A stretch of 64,000 bases of DNA from Candidatus Defluviibacillus avedoerensis (GTDB lineage: Bacteria > Pseudomonadota > Gammaproteobacteria > Burkholderiales > Burkholderiaceae_C), in assembly GCA_016703665.1 (NCBI GenBank), contig JADJBS010000007.1, positions 50,284 to 114,283 of the forward strand, in the 5' to 3' direction. Position numbers and translations under genes: made by a program. Positions 15,338 to 23,708 of the stretch are shown here, piece after piece (the first letter of the stretch is position 1; each line of letters starts with the position of its first letter). Under the pieces are notes generated by a model. The model ran no database searches. It saw only the letters and a program-made list of their open reading frames with translations, and was not told the DNA's origin.

Positions 15338-16278
15338 CGCACTTGGCCTTGTGGGCCGCTGCAGCCACCGGCATACAGGTCGGCGCGGCCATTGTTGCCA
15401 CCCGCTTTGTGGCAAACGAAGTTCCTCCGCTCACCTTGGCCATGCTGCGTTACCTGATTGGTTTTCTGTGTCTGGCGCCGTTCGCCTGGCAACATTTCTG
15501 CCAGTTTAGGCATACCAGACAATCGTTTTTAGCTACAAAATTAGAAGCTACCCGGTTCCATCGGGACCTGCTGGTCATGGCGGCGCTGGGGATCGGTCAG
15601 TTCGCGATATTGATTGCTTTGTTGAATTGGGGATTGCGTCTTATCGGCGCGGCGCAAGCAGCCTTGGTATTCAGCCTTTTTCCCCTGCTGACTTTGTTGC
15701 TATCAGCTGCACTGGGGCGAGAGCATCTTCGCTTCAAGCTGGTGATGGGCGTGCTGCTGTCTGTCACCGGCGTCGGCGTTTCGCTCTGGCCCAAACTACA
15801 GGATGCCTCCATGGCAGGTCTGGGCACATCTCACATCGGCTATCTGGGTGAACTGGCGGTATTGGCTGCAGCAGGGGTTGGCGCGTTGTGCAGCGTGCTT
15901 TACCGCCCCTACCTTCAGCGTTACCCCACGGTGCCGGTGTCAGCATTTGCCATGCTGGCCTCTGTGGTGTTTCTGGCCGTGTTTGCGTTGACGGAAAATT
16001 GGCCCATGCTGGTCACAGCGATGACACTAGGCACCTGGGCTGTGGTGGCCTTCATTGGCCTTTCGAGTGGTGTGGGCTACTTCTGGTGGCTCTATGCCTT
16101 GAAGCATGAGTCCCCCACGCGCGCCACCGTGTTTCTGGCGCTGAACCCAGTGACGGCGGCGTTTCTGGGTTACTTTTTGCTGGGCGAACCGCTGACCGGC
16201 TGGACGCTGAGTGCCATTGGGTTGATAGGCTTGGGCTTGTGGTTAGCCACACAGCCGATGGCCAAAATGGGGGCCTAA
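15334..16278 (+). CDS. DMT-superfamily (EamA) transporter
   Basis: The 314-residue membrane protein has about ten predicted transmembrane helices in two EamA repeats (HLALWAAAATGIQVGAAIVA, then FIGLSSGVGYFWWLYALKHE and VFLALNPVTAAFLGYFLLGE). Such proteins export amino acids or other metabolites; the substrate is unknown. The start is a TTG overlapping the GNAT stop. Residues 61-74 (TRQSFLATKLEATR) are encoded by an AGCTAC-containing repeat, as if a small dispersed element had inserted in frame in the loop between helices two and three. Confidence 0.82.
   Translation: MTHLALWAAAATGIQVGAAIVATRFVANEVPPLTLAMLRYLIGFLCLAPFAWQHFCQFRHTRQSFLATKLEATRFHRDLLVMAALGIGQFAILIALLNWGLRLIGAAQAALVFSLFPLLTLLLSAALGREHLRFKLVMGVLLSVTGVGVSLWPKLQDASMAGLGTSHIGYLGELAVLAAAGVGALCSVLYRPYLQRYPTVPVSAFAMLASVVFLAVFALTENWPMLVTAMTLGTWAVVAFIGLSSGVGYFWWLYALKHESPTRATVFLALNPVTAAFLGYFLLGEPLTGWTLSAIGLIGLGLWLATQPMAKMGA
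15531..15551. repeat. AGCTAC dispersed element inside a coding region
   Basis: AGCTACAAAATTAGAAGCTAC lies inside the DMT transporter gene. It resembles the intergenic AGCTA/TAGCT element at 1091. It is read in frame as part of FLATKLEAT, so it appears to be tolerated in a loop. Confidence 0.4.
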
Positions 16279-16297
16279 AGCCCGGATAATCCAGCGC

Positions 16298-16912
16298 ATG
16301 CCGGACACCCCTACCCACTCATCTGAAGCACCTTCGCCCGCACGCCCAGCTCCTACATCGCTGACTGACCTGTTTATCTCCTTCACGCTGCTGGCCTTGC
16401 AGGGTTTTGGCGGGGTGCTGGCTATCGTGCAGCGCGAACTGGTCGAGAACAAAAAATGGCTGACCAAAGAGGAATTTGTCGAGGACTGGGCTGTTGCCCA
16501 AATCCTGCCAGGTGGCAACGTCGTCAATCTGGCCTTGATGATCGGCGGACGCTACTTTGGCCTCAAAGGTGCCATGGTGGCCTTGGCAGGCATGTTGACT
16601 GCCCCCATGCTGGTAGCCCTGGTGCTGGCCGCTCTTTACGCAGGCGTGGCAGAAAACCTGGTAGTGCAAGGCGCCCTACGCGGCATGGGCGCTGTGGCAG
16701 CAGGGCTGATCACAGCCACTGGCATCAAGATGATTGGCGCACTGGGCAAGAACCCGATGGGCATGACAGTTTGCGTCGGCTTGGCGGTTATCACTTTTGC
16801 CGCCATTGCCCTGGTGCGCATACCCTTGGCTACGTTGTTGCTGACGCTCGGAATCTTGTCTTGCTTGTGGGCTTACCGCAAGCTGGGTGATGGCCAAGGG
16901 GGCAAACCATGA
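16298..16912 (+). CDS. Chromate transporter, first half-subunit
   Basis: The 204-residue membrane protein has a single CHR (chromate ion transporter) domain: FISFTLLALQGFGGVLAIVQRELV, DWAVAQILPGGNVVNLALMIG and about five to six helices. Short CHR proteins work as heterologous pairs, and the second half follows directly with a four-base ATGA overlap. The substrate is assumed from the family, where chromate efflux is typical and sulfate-related transport has been proposed. The start codon at 16298 is an ATG. Confidence 0.9.
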   Translation: MPDTPTHSSEAPSPARPAPTSLTDLFISFTLLALQGFGGVLAIVQRELVENKKWLTKEEFVEDWAVAQILPGGNVVNLALMIGGRYFGLKGAMVALAGMLTAPMLVALVLAALYAGVAENLVVQGALRGMGAVAAGLITATGIKMIGALGKNPMGMTVCVGLAVITFAAIALVRIPLATLLLTLGILSCLWAYRKLGDGQGGKP

Positions 16913-17511
16913 GCACCACGATCACCATGACCGCAGCCGACTGGCTGAGCATGCTGGTGCACTTCATGTCGCTGTCGCTGCTGGCCGTGGGGGGAGCCAT
17001 TACCACGGCACCTGATATTCACCGTCGCTTGGTGGACGAAACCCATTGGTTGACGGAGTCGCAGTTCAGCTCATCCATCGCCATTGCCCAGGCGGCCCCT
17101 GGGCCAAATATCATGTTCATCGCGCTCATGGGATGGAACATCGGGCTCAATGCGGCGGGCGGACTTGGCGCCGGTGTGCACGCACTGTGGCTCGCCCTGC
17201 TGGGCGTCTTGATCGCCATGGGCGGCATCCTGATCCCCTCAGCCACCCTCACCTACACCGTTGCTCAGTGGGGCCATAGGAACCGCGAACTGCGGGCAGT
17301 CAAAGCCTTCAAGAGCGGCATGGCACCGATTGTGGTGGCCTTGCTGATTGCCACAGGCTGGTTACTGACCGCAGCACATGAGCAGCCGCTGACCGACTGG
17401 CCCTTATGGCTGCTCACCGCCGTCAGCACAGTCATTGTCTGGAGAACCCAGGTTCACTTGCTGATTTTGCTCGCGGCTGGCGCCGCATTGGGTGCACTGG
17501 GCTGGATTTAA
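16909..17511 (+). CDS. Chromate transporter, second half-subunit
   Basis: The 200-residue single CHR-domain protein (MSLSLLAVGGAITTAPDIHRRLV, SIAIAQAAPGPNIMFIALMGWN) is the partner of the preceding gene. The proline-containing APGPN segment corresponds to LPGGN of the first half. Together the two make the equivalent of one long ChrA. The ATGA overlap indicates coupled translation at equal dosage. Confidence 0.9.
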   Translation: MSTTITMTAADWLSMLVHFMSLSLLAVGGAITTAPDIHRRLVDETHWLTESQFSSSIAIAQAAPGPNIMFIALMGWNIGLNAAGGLGAGVHALWLALLGVLIAMGGILIPSATLTYTVAQWGHRNRELRAVKAFKSGMAPIVVALLIATGWLLTAAHEQPLTDWPLWLLTAVSTVIVWRTQVHLLILLAAGAALGALGWI

Positions 17512-17527
17512 GCGTTATTGTCATTTC

Positions 17528-17560
17528 TATATTTTGGGAATATTTCCCAAAATATATGAT
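17528..17560. promoter_or_regulatory. dsbD promoter with GGGAA/TTCCC palindrome
   Basis: TATATTTTGGGAA and TTCCCAAAATATA form a perfect 13-bp inverted repeat around TAT (17528-17556). It overlaps the position expected for the -35 box of a TATGAT -10 box at 17555-17560. The dsbD start lies 26 bases downstream. A similar TAGGGAAATTTTCCCTA palindrome lies at the promoter of the thioredoxin/DUF3570 operon (21706). A common regulator is likely but unidentified. It lacks the GC stem and U tract of a terminator. Confidence 0.6.
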
Positions 17561-17586
17561 CTAATCCGGGTTTCAAACTGCGGAGT

Positions 17587-19473
17587 ATGGCAATGGAGAA
17601 AATGTGCGCTTGGGCCCAACGTTTTGGTTTACGCCTTTTGGCATTGCTCTTTTTATGCCTGCCGATGGCATGGGCTGACGACTTTTTGCCACCAGAGAAG
17701 GCATTTGTGTTTTCTGCGATCTCGGCTGATGGTCAATCCATCCAACTGCATTGGGATGTCGCGCCGGGCTACCATCTGTACAAAGACCGCATCTCTGTGC
17801 AGCCTGATCGCCCTGGTATCGAGTTGGCACCTCTGGCCATGCCTGCGGCCAAAGAGGTGTTTGACGCCAATTTCAATAAAACCATGGCGGTGTACGACCA
17901 ACCGGTCGCCGTGGGTCTGCAATTCACCCAAGGCGAAGCCCAGTTCCAGGTGACCGTCAGATGGCAAGGTTGCGCAGATGCGGGCCTTTGCTACCCACCA
18001 ACCAGTACCCACTTGAGCGTGGCATTGACTGGTTTTGGCGCAGGTCGCAATCTGGTTAGCGTGCTCAATCCCGACGCTGTTGAAAATCTGGCGCCAATAT
18101 CGAGCGTTCGGCAAGCTGGCGTTACACCAGACGCTTCTGATTCCATAGCATCTGCATTGGCATCGGGTAGCCTGGCGCGCACCATGGGTGTTTTTTGGAT
18201 TGCTGGGGTCCTGTTGTCATTTACACCCTGTGTCCTGCCCATGGTGCCCATTTTGTCGTCATTGATTGCCGGGCACACAGGCCCTGTGAGCCGCAGCAAA
18301 GGATTTGGCCTATCGCTCGCCTATTCTCTGGGCATGGCACTGATCTATGCCGGTTTCGGGGTCGCCGCTGGCCTCGCTGGCGAAGGTCTGGCGGCCTCGC
18401 TGCAAAACCCATGGGTGCTCGGAGGATTTGCTGCCATGCTGAGCACCTTGGCACTGTCGATGTTTGGTGTGTACGAGCTGCAAATGCCAAGCGTGATTCA
18501 GAGCCGTGCCACCGAATGGTCTAACCGATTTAAGGGCGGCTCGTTCATCAGTGTGTTCCTGATGGGTGGCGTTTCTGCGTTGGTGGTCGGGCCTTGCGTC
18601 GCAGCCCCTCTTGCCGGAGCCTTGGTTTACATCAGCCAGACTCACGATGTGGTGTTGGGTGGCCTGGCCCTGTTTTCCATGGCGCTGGGCATGAGTTTGC
18701 CCCTATGGATGGTGGGCATTTCTGCAGGAAGCCTGCTACCCCGCGCAGGAGCCTGGATGGAGCGCGTTAAACAGGTTTTCGGGATGATGCTGATGGGCGT
18801 GGCGATCTGGATGGTGTCACCGGTCGTCCCAGTGGCGGTTCACATGCTGTTGTGGGCGCTGTGGCTTCTCGGTGCGGCCACGTTGGCTGGTTTGTTTGGT
18901 CTGACTCACATCAAGGCTCCTCCGCTCATCGCGCGTGCAGCGGCCACCGTCATGGCAGCCTGCGCATTTTTGCTGTTGGTAGGTGCTGCGTCTGGCGGTC
19001 ACTCCGTCTTGCAACCGCTGGCTCACCTGAAGAGACCCGCAGCCGCAACCGGCACAACACCCACAAACGCAAGCGCAGCGACAGCGAGCGCTGAAGAGGC
19101 TGGCTTAAAGTTTGAGCGAGTCACAAGCGTCCAGGCACTGGAAGCTGCACTGACACAAGCAAAAGCCAAGGGCGAAGCTGTGATGCTGGACTTTTATGCC
19201 GATTGGTGTGTGGCCTGCAAAGAGTTTGAAAGCTTCACCTTCAGCGACACCCGGGTAAGAACGCGGCTAAACCCTGTGCGCCTGCTTCAGGCAGACGTCA
19301 CAGCCAACAACGCCGACGACAAAGCTTTGCTGAAGCAGTTTGGCCTTTTTGGGCCGCCAGGCATTGTGTTTTTTGACGGATCAGCGTCGGCCAAAATCAC
19401 CCACAAAGTGATTGGCTACCAAAATGCCAACGAGTTCCTTGTTTCGTTGGACAAGGCGCTGGCAAAAAGGTAG
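17587..19473 (+). CDS. dsbD: Thiol:disulfide interchange protein DsbD
   Basis: The 628-residue inner-membrane protein passes electrons from cytoplasmic thioredoxin to periplasmic thiol proteins. After a signal peptide ending at WADD, the N-terminal periplasmic domain has Cys129 and Cys135 (QGCADAGLCYPP). The central eight-helix domain has its redox cysteines in FTPCVLPMVP and VVGPCVAAPLAG. The C-terminal thioredoxin domain has YADWCVACKEFE near residue 540. All six redox cysteines are present, so the protein looks active. Partners may include the TlpA-like protein at 21774 and c-type cytochrome maturation. Confidence 0.95.
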   Translation: MAMEKMCAWAQRFGLRLLALLFLCLPMAWADDFLPPEKAFVFSAISADGQSIQLHWDVAPGYHLYKDRISVQPDRPGIELAPLAMPAAKEVFDANFNKTMAVYDQPVAVGLQFTQGEAQFQVTVRWQGCADAGLCYPPTSTHLSVALTGFGAGRNLVSVLNPDAVENLAPISSVRQAGVTPDASDSIASALASGSLARTMGVFWIAGVLLSFTPCVLPMVPILSSLIAGHTGPVSRSKGFGLSLAYSLGMALIYAGFGVAAGLAGEGLAASLQNPWVLGGFAAMLSTLALSMFGVYELQMPSVIQSRATEWSNRFKGGSFISVFLMGGVSALVVGPCVAAPLAGALVYISQTHDVVLGGLALFSMALGMSLPLWMVGISAGSLLPRAGAWMERVKQVFGMMLMGVAIWMVSPVVPVAVHMLLWALWLLGAATLAGLFGLTHIKAPPLIARAAATVMAACAFLLLVGAASGGHSVLQPLAHLKRPAAATGTTPTNASAATASAEEAGLKFERVTSVQALEAALTQAKAKGEAVMLDFYADWCVACKEFESFTFSDTRVRTRLNPVRLLQADVTANNADDKALLKQFGLFGPPGIVFFDGSASAKITHKVIGYQNANEFLVSLDKALAKR

Positions 19474-19504
19474 TGGCCTCCAGACTGGCGAAGCATTGAA
19501 CAGG

Positions 19505-20655
19505 TCAAGAGGACAATTCAAGCTTGGTCACCAGCACGGCATCCCCGCTCTTGCGGCCCTCGATCTTGACCTTCACACCCACTTTGAGTTTGCCTACGGT
19601 GCTGCTGCTCAGGCCAAGCGTGGCAGACGCGTTACACCGCTGGTTACGAACAATGAAATCAGCAAGACTGCTGAATTGCTGAATCGAACCTTCGATTTCC
19701 ACCTTATGAAGGTTGTCGTCATCTTCCACTGATATTTGCGCAGCCTTAAGCACCCTGCCTTGCCAGGTGCCTTTCACTTCCATCGCGCTCCGGTCGCAAT
19801 TGATGCAATGGCTGAAGCCAGAGAAGTACTGCTGGCATCTACTTCGATGTTGCCAAGCATGAACCGAGTTTTGGCAAACACAGCGGTGACCACGCCTTCA
19901 ATTTCGGCTTCTCCCTGAAGCAGAGGGCCTGTCGCCGAACCCAGTGCCTGAATATGAGTCGCTTGCAACAAGGTACCTGTCAAGTCGCCCTGGACTCTGA
20001 CCCATTGGCCAGAGCTCAATGCCGAGATCCCGTTGCCGGACAAAGAAACTCCATTCACTGAGCGCTGCTGCCCCGTGGTCGCCACGACGCCTGTCACCAC
20101 CGACGGTGCGTTATTGCTACTGATCGCCATGCGGGTCGCCGTCCAGTACACACCATCGGCACCCGACTGCAAGCCCCATACGCTGACGCGCTGACCCACG
20201 GCCAATGCAGAGGTACCGGACAAACCCTCGTACACCGTACCACCGTCCGGTTGAATGACCATGCCCATCAGCGTGAACTGGCCCGCCTGCACCTGTGTGA
20301 TCGCTCCCTGCGCAATCGACCACACCGCAATGGTGCTGGCAGTACCAAGCATCGGATCTGCACTGAGCTGGCCCTGCACTTCTGCCACCATGCCCAGGCG
20401 TAAATCTGCTGAAACAGCGTTCACACCGTCAATCTGGACTTGCGCCAGACGATCGTCATACTTGACTGAATTGACGATGACGCTGCCAAAACCTGCAATG
20501 GTCCCTTGGGCGTAAATGCCCGTGCCACCGGTTCCAGGCAGGCCTGCAATACCGCCACGAGCGCCACCACCTCCGCAGCCAGTCACAGCGGGTGCAGCCA
20601 GTGCCAGCCAGCTTCGTCGTGAAATATCGCGGTAGCCGCTGCTGGTCTGACTCAT
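19505..20655 (-). pseudogene. DUF5666-repeat exported protein, frameshifted
   Basis: The frame from 20655 (MSQTSSGYRDISRRSWLAL, twin-arginine-like or lipoprotein-type N-terminus with TGCGGGG) runs through several beta-barrel repeats of the DUF5666 type (GTIAGFGSVIVNSVKYDD, VTGVVATTGQQRSVNGVSLS, IEGVVTAVFAKTRFMLGNIEVD). It ends early at IATGARWK. The next frame continues the last repeat as EVKGTWQGRVLKAAQISVED down to 19505. One missing base near 19777-19786 (GCGCGATGG, expected GCGCGGGTGG or similar) joins them. Function is unknown. The ATGA overlap with the DUF6502 gene makes a two-gene unit. Confidence 0.72.
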
Positions 20656-21584
20656 GGCCTTGTCTTCCTTTTGGATGTGCGTGCAGGCGCGACTGCAGTG
20701 GTTTGAGCACCGGCGGGAATCTGGGTCTGCTCATGGAAATAAACGCCAAACCGGATTCGCTTTTTAGGGCCACTGTCGCCTTGACTCCGCTCCTCTGCAA
20801 TGCTTGCTGTCTGCAAGAATTGCTGCAAAGCCGAACTCCAGAGTTGACGCGCCAATTGCTGAAGCTCGTGCGCCTGCTCGACGGACAAACCCGCTGAAAA
20901 AGCACTTTGCTCCAGCCTTGGCGCCAAGTGCCGGTCAGGCCGCAGGTTATGCACTGCCGTCGATAAATGGTCACTGACGTTGCTGGCCAGAAAATGAAAC
21001 GACTCGCGGTGCCCGTCATCTGGAACAAACGCCGTGGCCTTGAGCGCCGCCATGCCGTCTTCGCGCAACTCAACAACGCCTAAACGGACCAATTCATCCA
21101 GCACGGCACGCGCGCCCAGGTCAGTGCTGATTTCGGAGACCAAGGTTGTAAAGTCGGGCTCACCTGCACTCACCCGCCGCGCAGTCCGGGCCAGGACACG
21201 CGGTGAGCGATCAGCATTGAGGTATCGGGGCTCACTGATCCAGCGGGCCACAACAGAAGCGGCAATGGGCGCATTGGGCGCGATGCCACCAGGTTGGGAC
21301 GATTCATCTCGCAATCGTTTGACGTCTTTACGGTGAACCCCAGTCAGCAATGCAATGCGGGTATCAGACGTCCCCTTGTCCGCCAGACTGAAAGTGCCTG
21401 CGGCCTCCTCCACCAATGCTTTCTTGAGCAACTCCAGCATCGCCGGCAGCTGCAAACCGTGGTCAATCATCAGCCGCGCCAGCGGCTTCAGGATGACACC
21501 TACGGCTTCTGCCGCCAGTGCAGGCTCAGGCAGACCAGCAGATGTTTCTGCCGGTGAATCGTCATTGGAAAGTGGTGAATTCAT
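20652..21584 (-). CDS. DUF6502-family protein
   Basis: The cytoplasmic protein has 310 residues from the ATG at 21584 (MNSPLSNDD). An N-terminal helical region (LKPLARLMIDHGLQLPAMLELLKKALV) and a helix-turn-helix-like segment (DTRIALLTGVHRKDVKRLRDE) precede a WISEPRYLNADRSPRVL motif. This layout matches DUF6502 proteins, which lie next to DUF5666 genes in many betaproteobacteria. The HTH-like part suggests a regulatory role, possibly over the coupled DUF5666 gene; this is inference. Confidence 0.7.
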   Translation of the reverse strand: MNSPLSNDDSPAETSAGLPEPALAAEAVGVILKPLARLMIDHGLQLPAMLELLKKALVEEAAGTFSLADKGTSDTRIALLTGVHRKDVKRLRDESSQPGGIAPNAPIAASVVARWISEPRYLNADRSPRVLARTARRVSAGEPDFTTLVSEISTDLGARAVLDELVRLGVVELREDGMAALKATAFVPDDGHRESFHFLASNVSDHLSTAVHNLRPDRHLAPRLEQSAFSAGLSVEQAHELQQLARQLWSSALQQFLQTASIAEERSQGDSGPKKRIRFGVYFHEQTQIPAGAQTTAVAPARTSKRKTRP

Positions 21585-21675
21585 GGTTTTGTGGACTGAG
21601 CTCTGGGTTTGACAGCCAGTCACACACTTAGTTGCGCAATTTTATGGGTTTTTTTACCTATTTTTAGAAAGTCTC

Positions 21676-21722
21676 TTGACAAGGCATTAAGGATCAGAGA
21701 TATTTTAGGGAAATTTTCCCTA
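21676..21722 (+). promoter_or_regulatory. Promoter and palindrome of the thioredoxin/DUF3570/ApbE operon
   Basis: A consensus -35 box TTGACA (21676-21681) is followed after 17 bases by GATATT (21699-21704). A palindrome TAGGGAAA-T-TTTCCCTA at 21706-21722 sits over the expected transcription start. The palindrome shares GGGAA/TTCCC halves with that of dsbD (17528). Its position downstream of the -10 box would suit a repressor. Confidence 0.55.
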
Positions 21723-21773
21723 TTTGTACAATTTTCAATTGACTTGTTCCATTCCAGTAAAGCGAGAAAACCT

Positions 21774-22274
21774 GTGAAAAAACGCCTGCTTCAACTTAGC
21801 GTCAGCGCCTGGCTGGCAATGATGGGCTCACCTGCCCTGTCCATAGAAGCGGGGCAGGTGGCGCCGGATTTTGAACTGGCGGGACCGAAGGGTCCCCTGC
21901 AGTTGAGTGATTACAAGGGCAAAACCGTTTACCTGGACTTCTGGGCCTCCTGGTGCGGCCCTTGCAAACAGTCTTTTCCATGGATGAACGATATGCAGTC
22001 GCGCTACGGCGCCAAAGGATTGCGGGTAGTAGGCATCAATCTCGATCAAAAGACCGATGAAGCCAGAAACTTCCTGAGCGACACCCCTGCCAAATTTGAC
22101 GTCGCCTTCGACGCCAGCGGGAAAACACCCAGGACCTATGCCATCAAAGGCATGCCCACCTCAGTACTGATTGGGCCCGACGGCAAGGTGCTGATGGTCC
22201 ACAGCGGTTTCAAAGACGAAAGCCGCGCCGAACTAGAGCAACACATCAAGCACGCACTCAAGCTGAAGGACTGA
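21774..22274 (+). CDS. TlpA-like thioredoxin-family protein
   Basis: From the GTG at 21774 (VKKRLLQLSVSAWLAMMGSPALS) this is a 166-residue periplasmic thioredoxin-fold protein. The signal peptide is followed by FELAGPKGPLQLSDYKGKTV and the active site FWASWCGPCKQ, with the cis-Pro loop at GMPTSVLI. TlpA/ResA-type proteins reduce disulfides, often in apocytochrome c, and receive electrons from DsbD. It opens the operon with DUF4266, DUF3570 and ApbE genes, two to four tens of bases apart. The longer reading frame upstream runs through the promoter and is rejected. Confidence 0.85.
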   Translation: MKKRLLQLSVSAWLAMMGSPALSIEAGQVAPDFELAGPKGPLQLSDYKGKTVYLDFWASWCGPCKQSFPWMNDMQSRYGAKGLRVVGINLDQKTDEARNFLSDTPAKFDVAFDASGKTPRTYAIKGMPTSVLIGPDGKVLMVHSGFKDESRAELEQHIKHALKLKD

Positions 22275-22276
22275 CC

Positions 22277-22504
22277 ATGAAACGCATTGTTTTCACCCTC
22301 TTTGCACTCGGCGCCCTGTCGGCTCTGGGCGCTTGCAGCAACCTCGGCCAGGTCAACCCCTGGGAAAAAGGCGATCTGGCTCGTCAGGAAATGACGTTTG
22401 AAGGCGACCCGCTCGACCAGCGCTTTGTGCAGCACGTGTATGGCAGCAAAGAAAACGCGAGCGGCGGCTACGGCGTAGGCGGAGGTGGTTGTGGCTGCAA
22501 TTAA
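22277..22504 (+). CDS. DUF4266-family lipoprotein
   Basis: The 75-residue lipoprotein has a signal ending in LSALGAC (lipid Cys20). A short conserved body follows (LGQVNPWEKGDLARQEMTFEGDPL) and a Gly-rich C-terminus GGGGCGCN. This is the DUF4266 family, nearly always encoded just before a DUF3570 gene as here. Two extra C-terminal cysteines (CGC) could be substrates of the thioredoxin encoded immediately upstream, two bases away, or bind metal. Function is unknown. Confidence 0.85.
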   Translation: MKRIVFTLFALGALSALGACSNLGQVNPWEKGDLARQEMTFEGDPLDQRFVQHVYGSKENASGGYGVGGGGCGCN

Positions 22505-22514
22505 GGACTTCACC

Positions 22515-23678
22515 ATGAACAAACCCCATACCGCCAGTGTGCTGATGGCTTCACTTGTACTGCCAGGCTTGGCCGCACTGAGCCTGGCTGCGCCGACCGC
22601 AGCGCAAGCGGAAACTGTCCCCGAAAAGACCACCATAGGCTTCAAGTACGGCGCCTACCAGGATGGCCAAGGCAGTTGGGACCGCGTTTCAGTCAAGGCA
22701 CCGCATCTGTATGTGCAGGCGCCCATTGCAGGCGAGTGGTCTGTCGAAGCTGCGCTGGTGGGCGACACCGTGTCGGGTGCCTCACCGCGCATGCACACCC
22801 AACAGTCCGGCGCGAGCCGCATGTCGGATTACCGCAAGGCGGGCGACCTGAAAGTAACGCGTCATATGGCGCGATCTGCGCTGTCGGTCAGCTTGGCAGC
22901 GTCCGATGAACACGACTACATCTCGCGCGCCATTGGCCTGCAGGGTCGTTGGTCCAGCGAAGACAACAACCGCACCTGGACAGCGGGCTTTGGCGCATCC
23001 AGCGACAAAATCGACAACCAGTCCAACGGTAGCAACACCGCCATCGACCAACGCAAACGCACGCAGGAATTCATGGTTGGCGTGACCCAGGTGCTGAGCC
23101 CTACGGACATCACCCAGTTGAACCTGACCCGCAGCACCGGCCACGGGTATTACAACGATCCTTACAAATCGTTTGACAAACGACCAGATCAGCGCAATGC
23201 CTGGATCGCACTGGCTCGCTGGAACCATTACCTGGCAGGCCCCGGCGCTACCTTGCAAAGCAGCTACCGTTATTACAGCGATACATTTGGCGTCACTGCA
23301 CACACGGCTGGTGTGGATTGGGTACAACCCAAAGGCAAATGGAAGATCACCCCTGGCGTGCGCTTTTATTCCCAAAGTGCCGCTAACTTCTACTTTGATC
23401 CCAAGCTAGACGCGCAAGGTCGCTATGACCAGATGGCCACCATCCTCCACGCCGCCAGCTTAGGCGGCAGCAAGTCTGCGGACCAACGCCTGTCTGCCTT
23501 CGGTGCCGTCACAGCGTCGATCAAGGTGGCCTATGCCTTCACACCCGACACCTCGGCCGACGTGAAGCTGGAAACCTACCGCCAAAGCGCGTCTATGCGC
23601 CTAGGTGGTGGTGGCAGTCCCAGCCTGGACCCGTTCCGTGCACGGTTCATTCAGGTGGGCATCACCCATCGGTTCTGA
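22515..23678 (+). CDS. DUF3570-family outer-membrane protein
   Basis: From ATG 22515 this gives 387 residues. A signal peptide ends at AQAET. The mature chain is rich in alternating amphipathic strands (TTIGFKYGAYQDGQGSWDRV, LNLTRSTGHGYYNDPYKSFD, ITPGVRFYSQSAANFYFDP) and ends in FIQVGITHRF with the terminal Phe typical of outer-membrane barrels. DUF3570 proteins accompany DUF4266 lipoproteins and ApbE, as here. The role is not established; an envelope channel or electron-transfer scaffold is possible. Confidence 0.85.
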   Translation: MNKPHTASVLMASLVLPGLAALSLAAPTAAQAETVPEKTTIGFKYGAYQDGQGSWDRVSVKAPHLYVQAPIAGEWSVEAALVGDTVSGASPRMHTQQSGASRMSDYRKAGDLKVTRHMARSALSVSLAASDEHDYISRAIGLQGRWSSEDNNRTWTAGFGASSDKIDNQSNGSNTAIDQRKRTQEFMVGVTQVLSPTDITQLNLTRSTGHGYYNDPYKSFDKRPDQRNAWIALARWNHYLAGPGATLQSSYRYYSDTFGVTAHTAGVDWVQPKGKWKITPGVRFYSQSAANFYFDPKLDAQGRYDQMATILHAASLGGSKSADQRLSAFGAVTASIKVAYAFTPDTSADVKLETYRQSASMRLGGGGSPSLDPFRARFIQVGITHRF

Positions 23679-23708
23679 ACTTCTCACCACTTTGAAAAGG
23701 CAGACACC

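Noticed and set aside
17528..17556. Palindrome after the chromate genes as a terminator
   Set aside because: The stem is AT-rich, no T tract follows directly, and it overlaps the -10/-35 region of dsbD; a regulatory site fits better.
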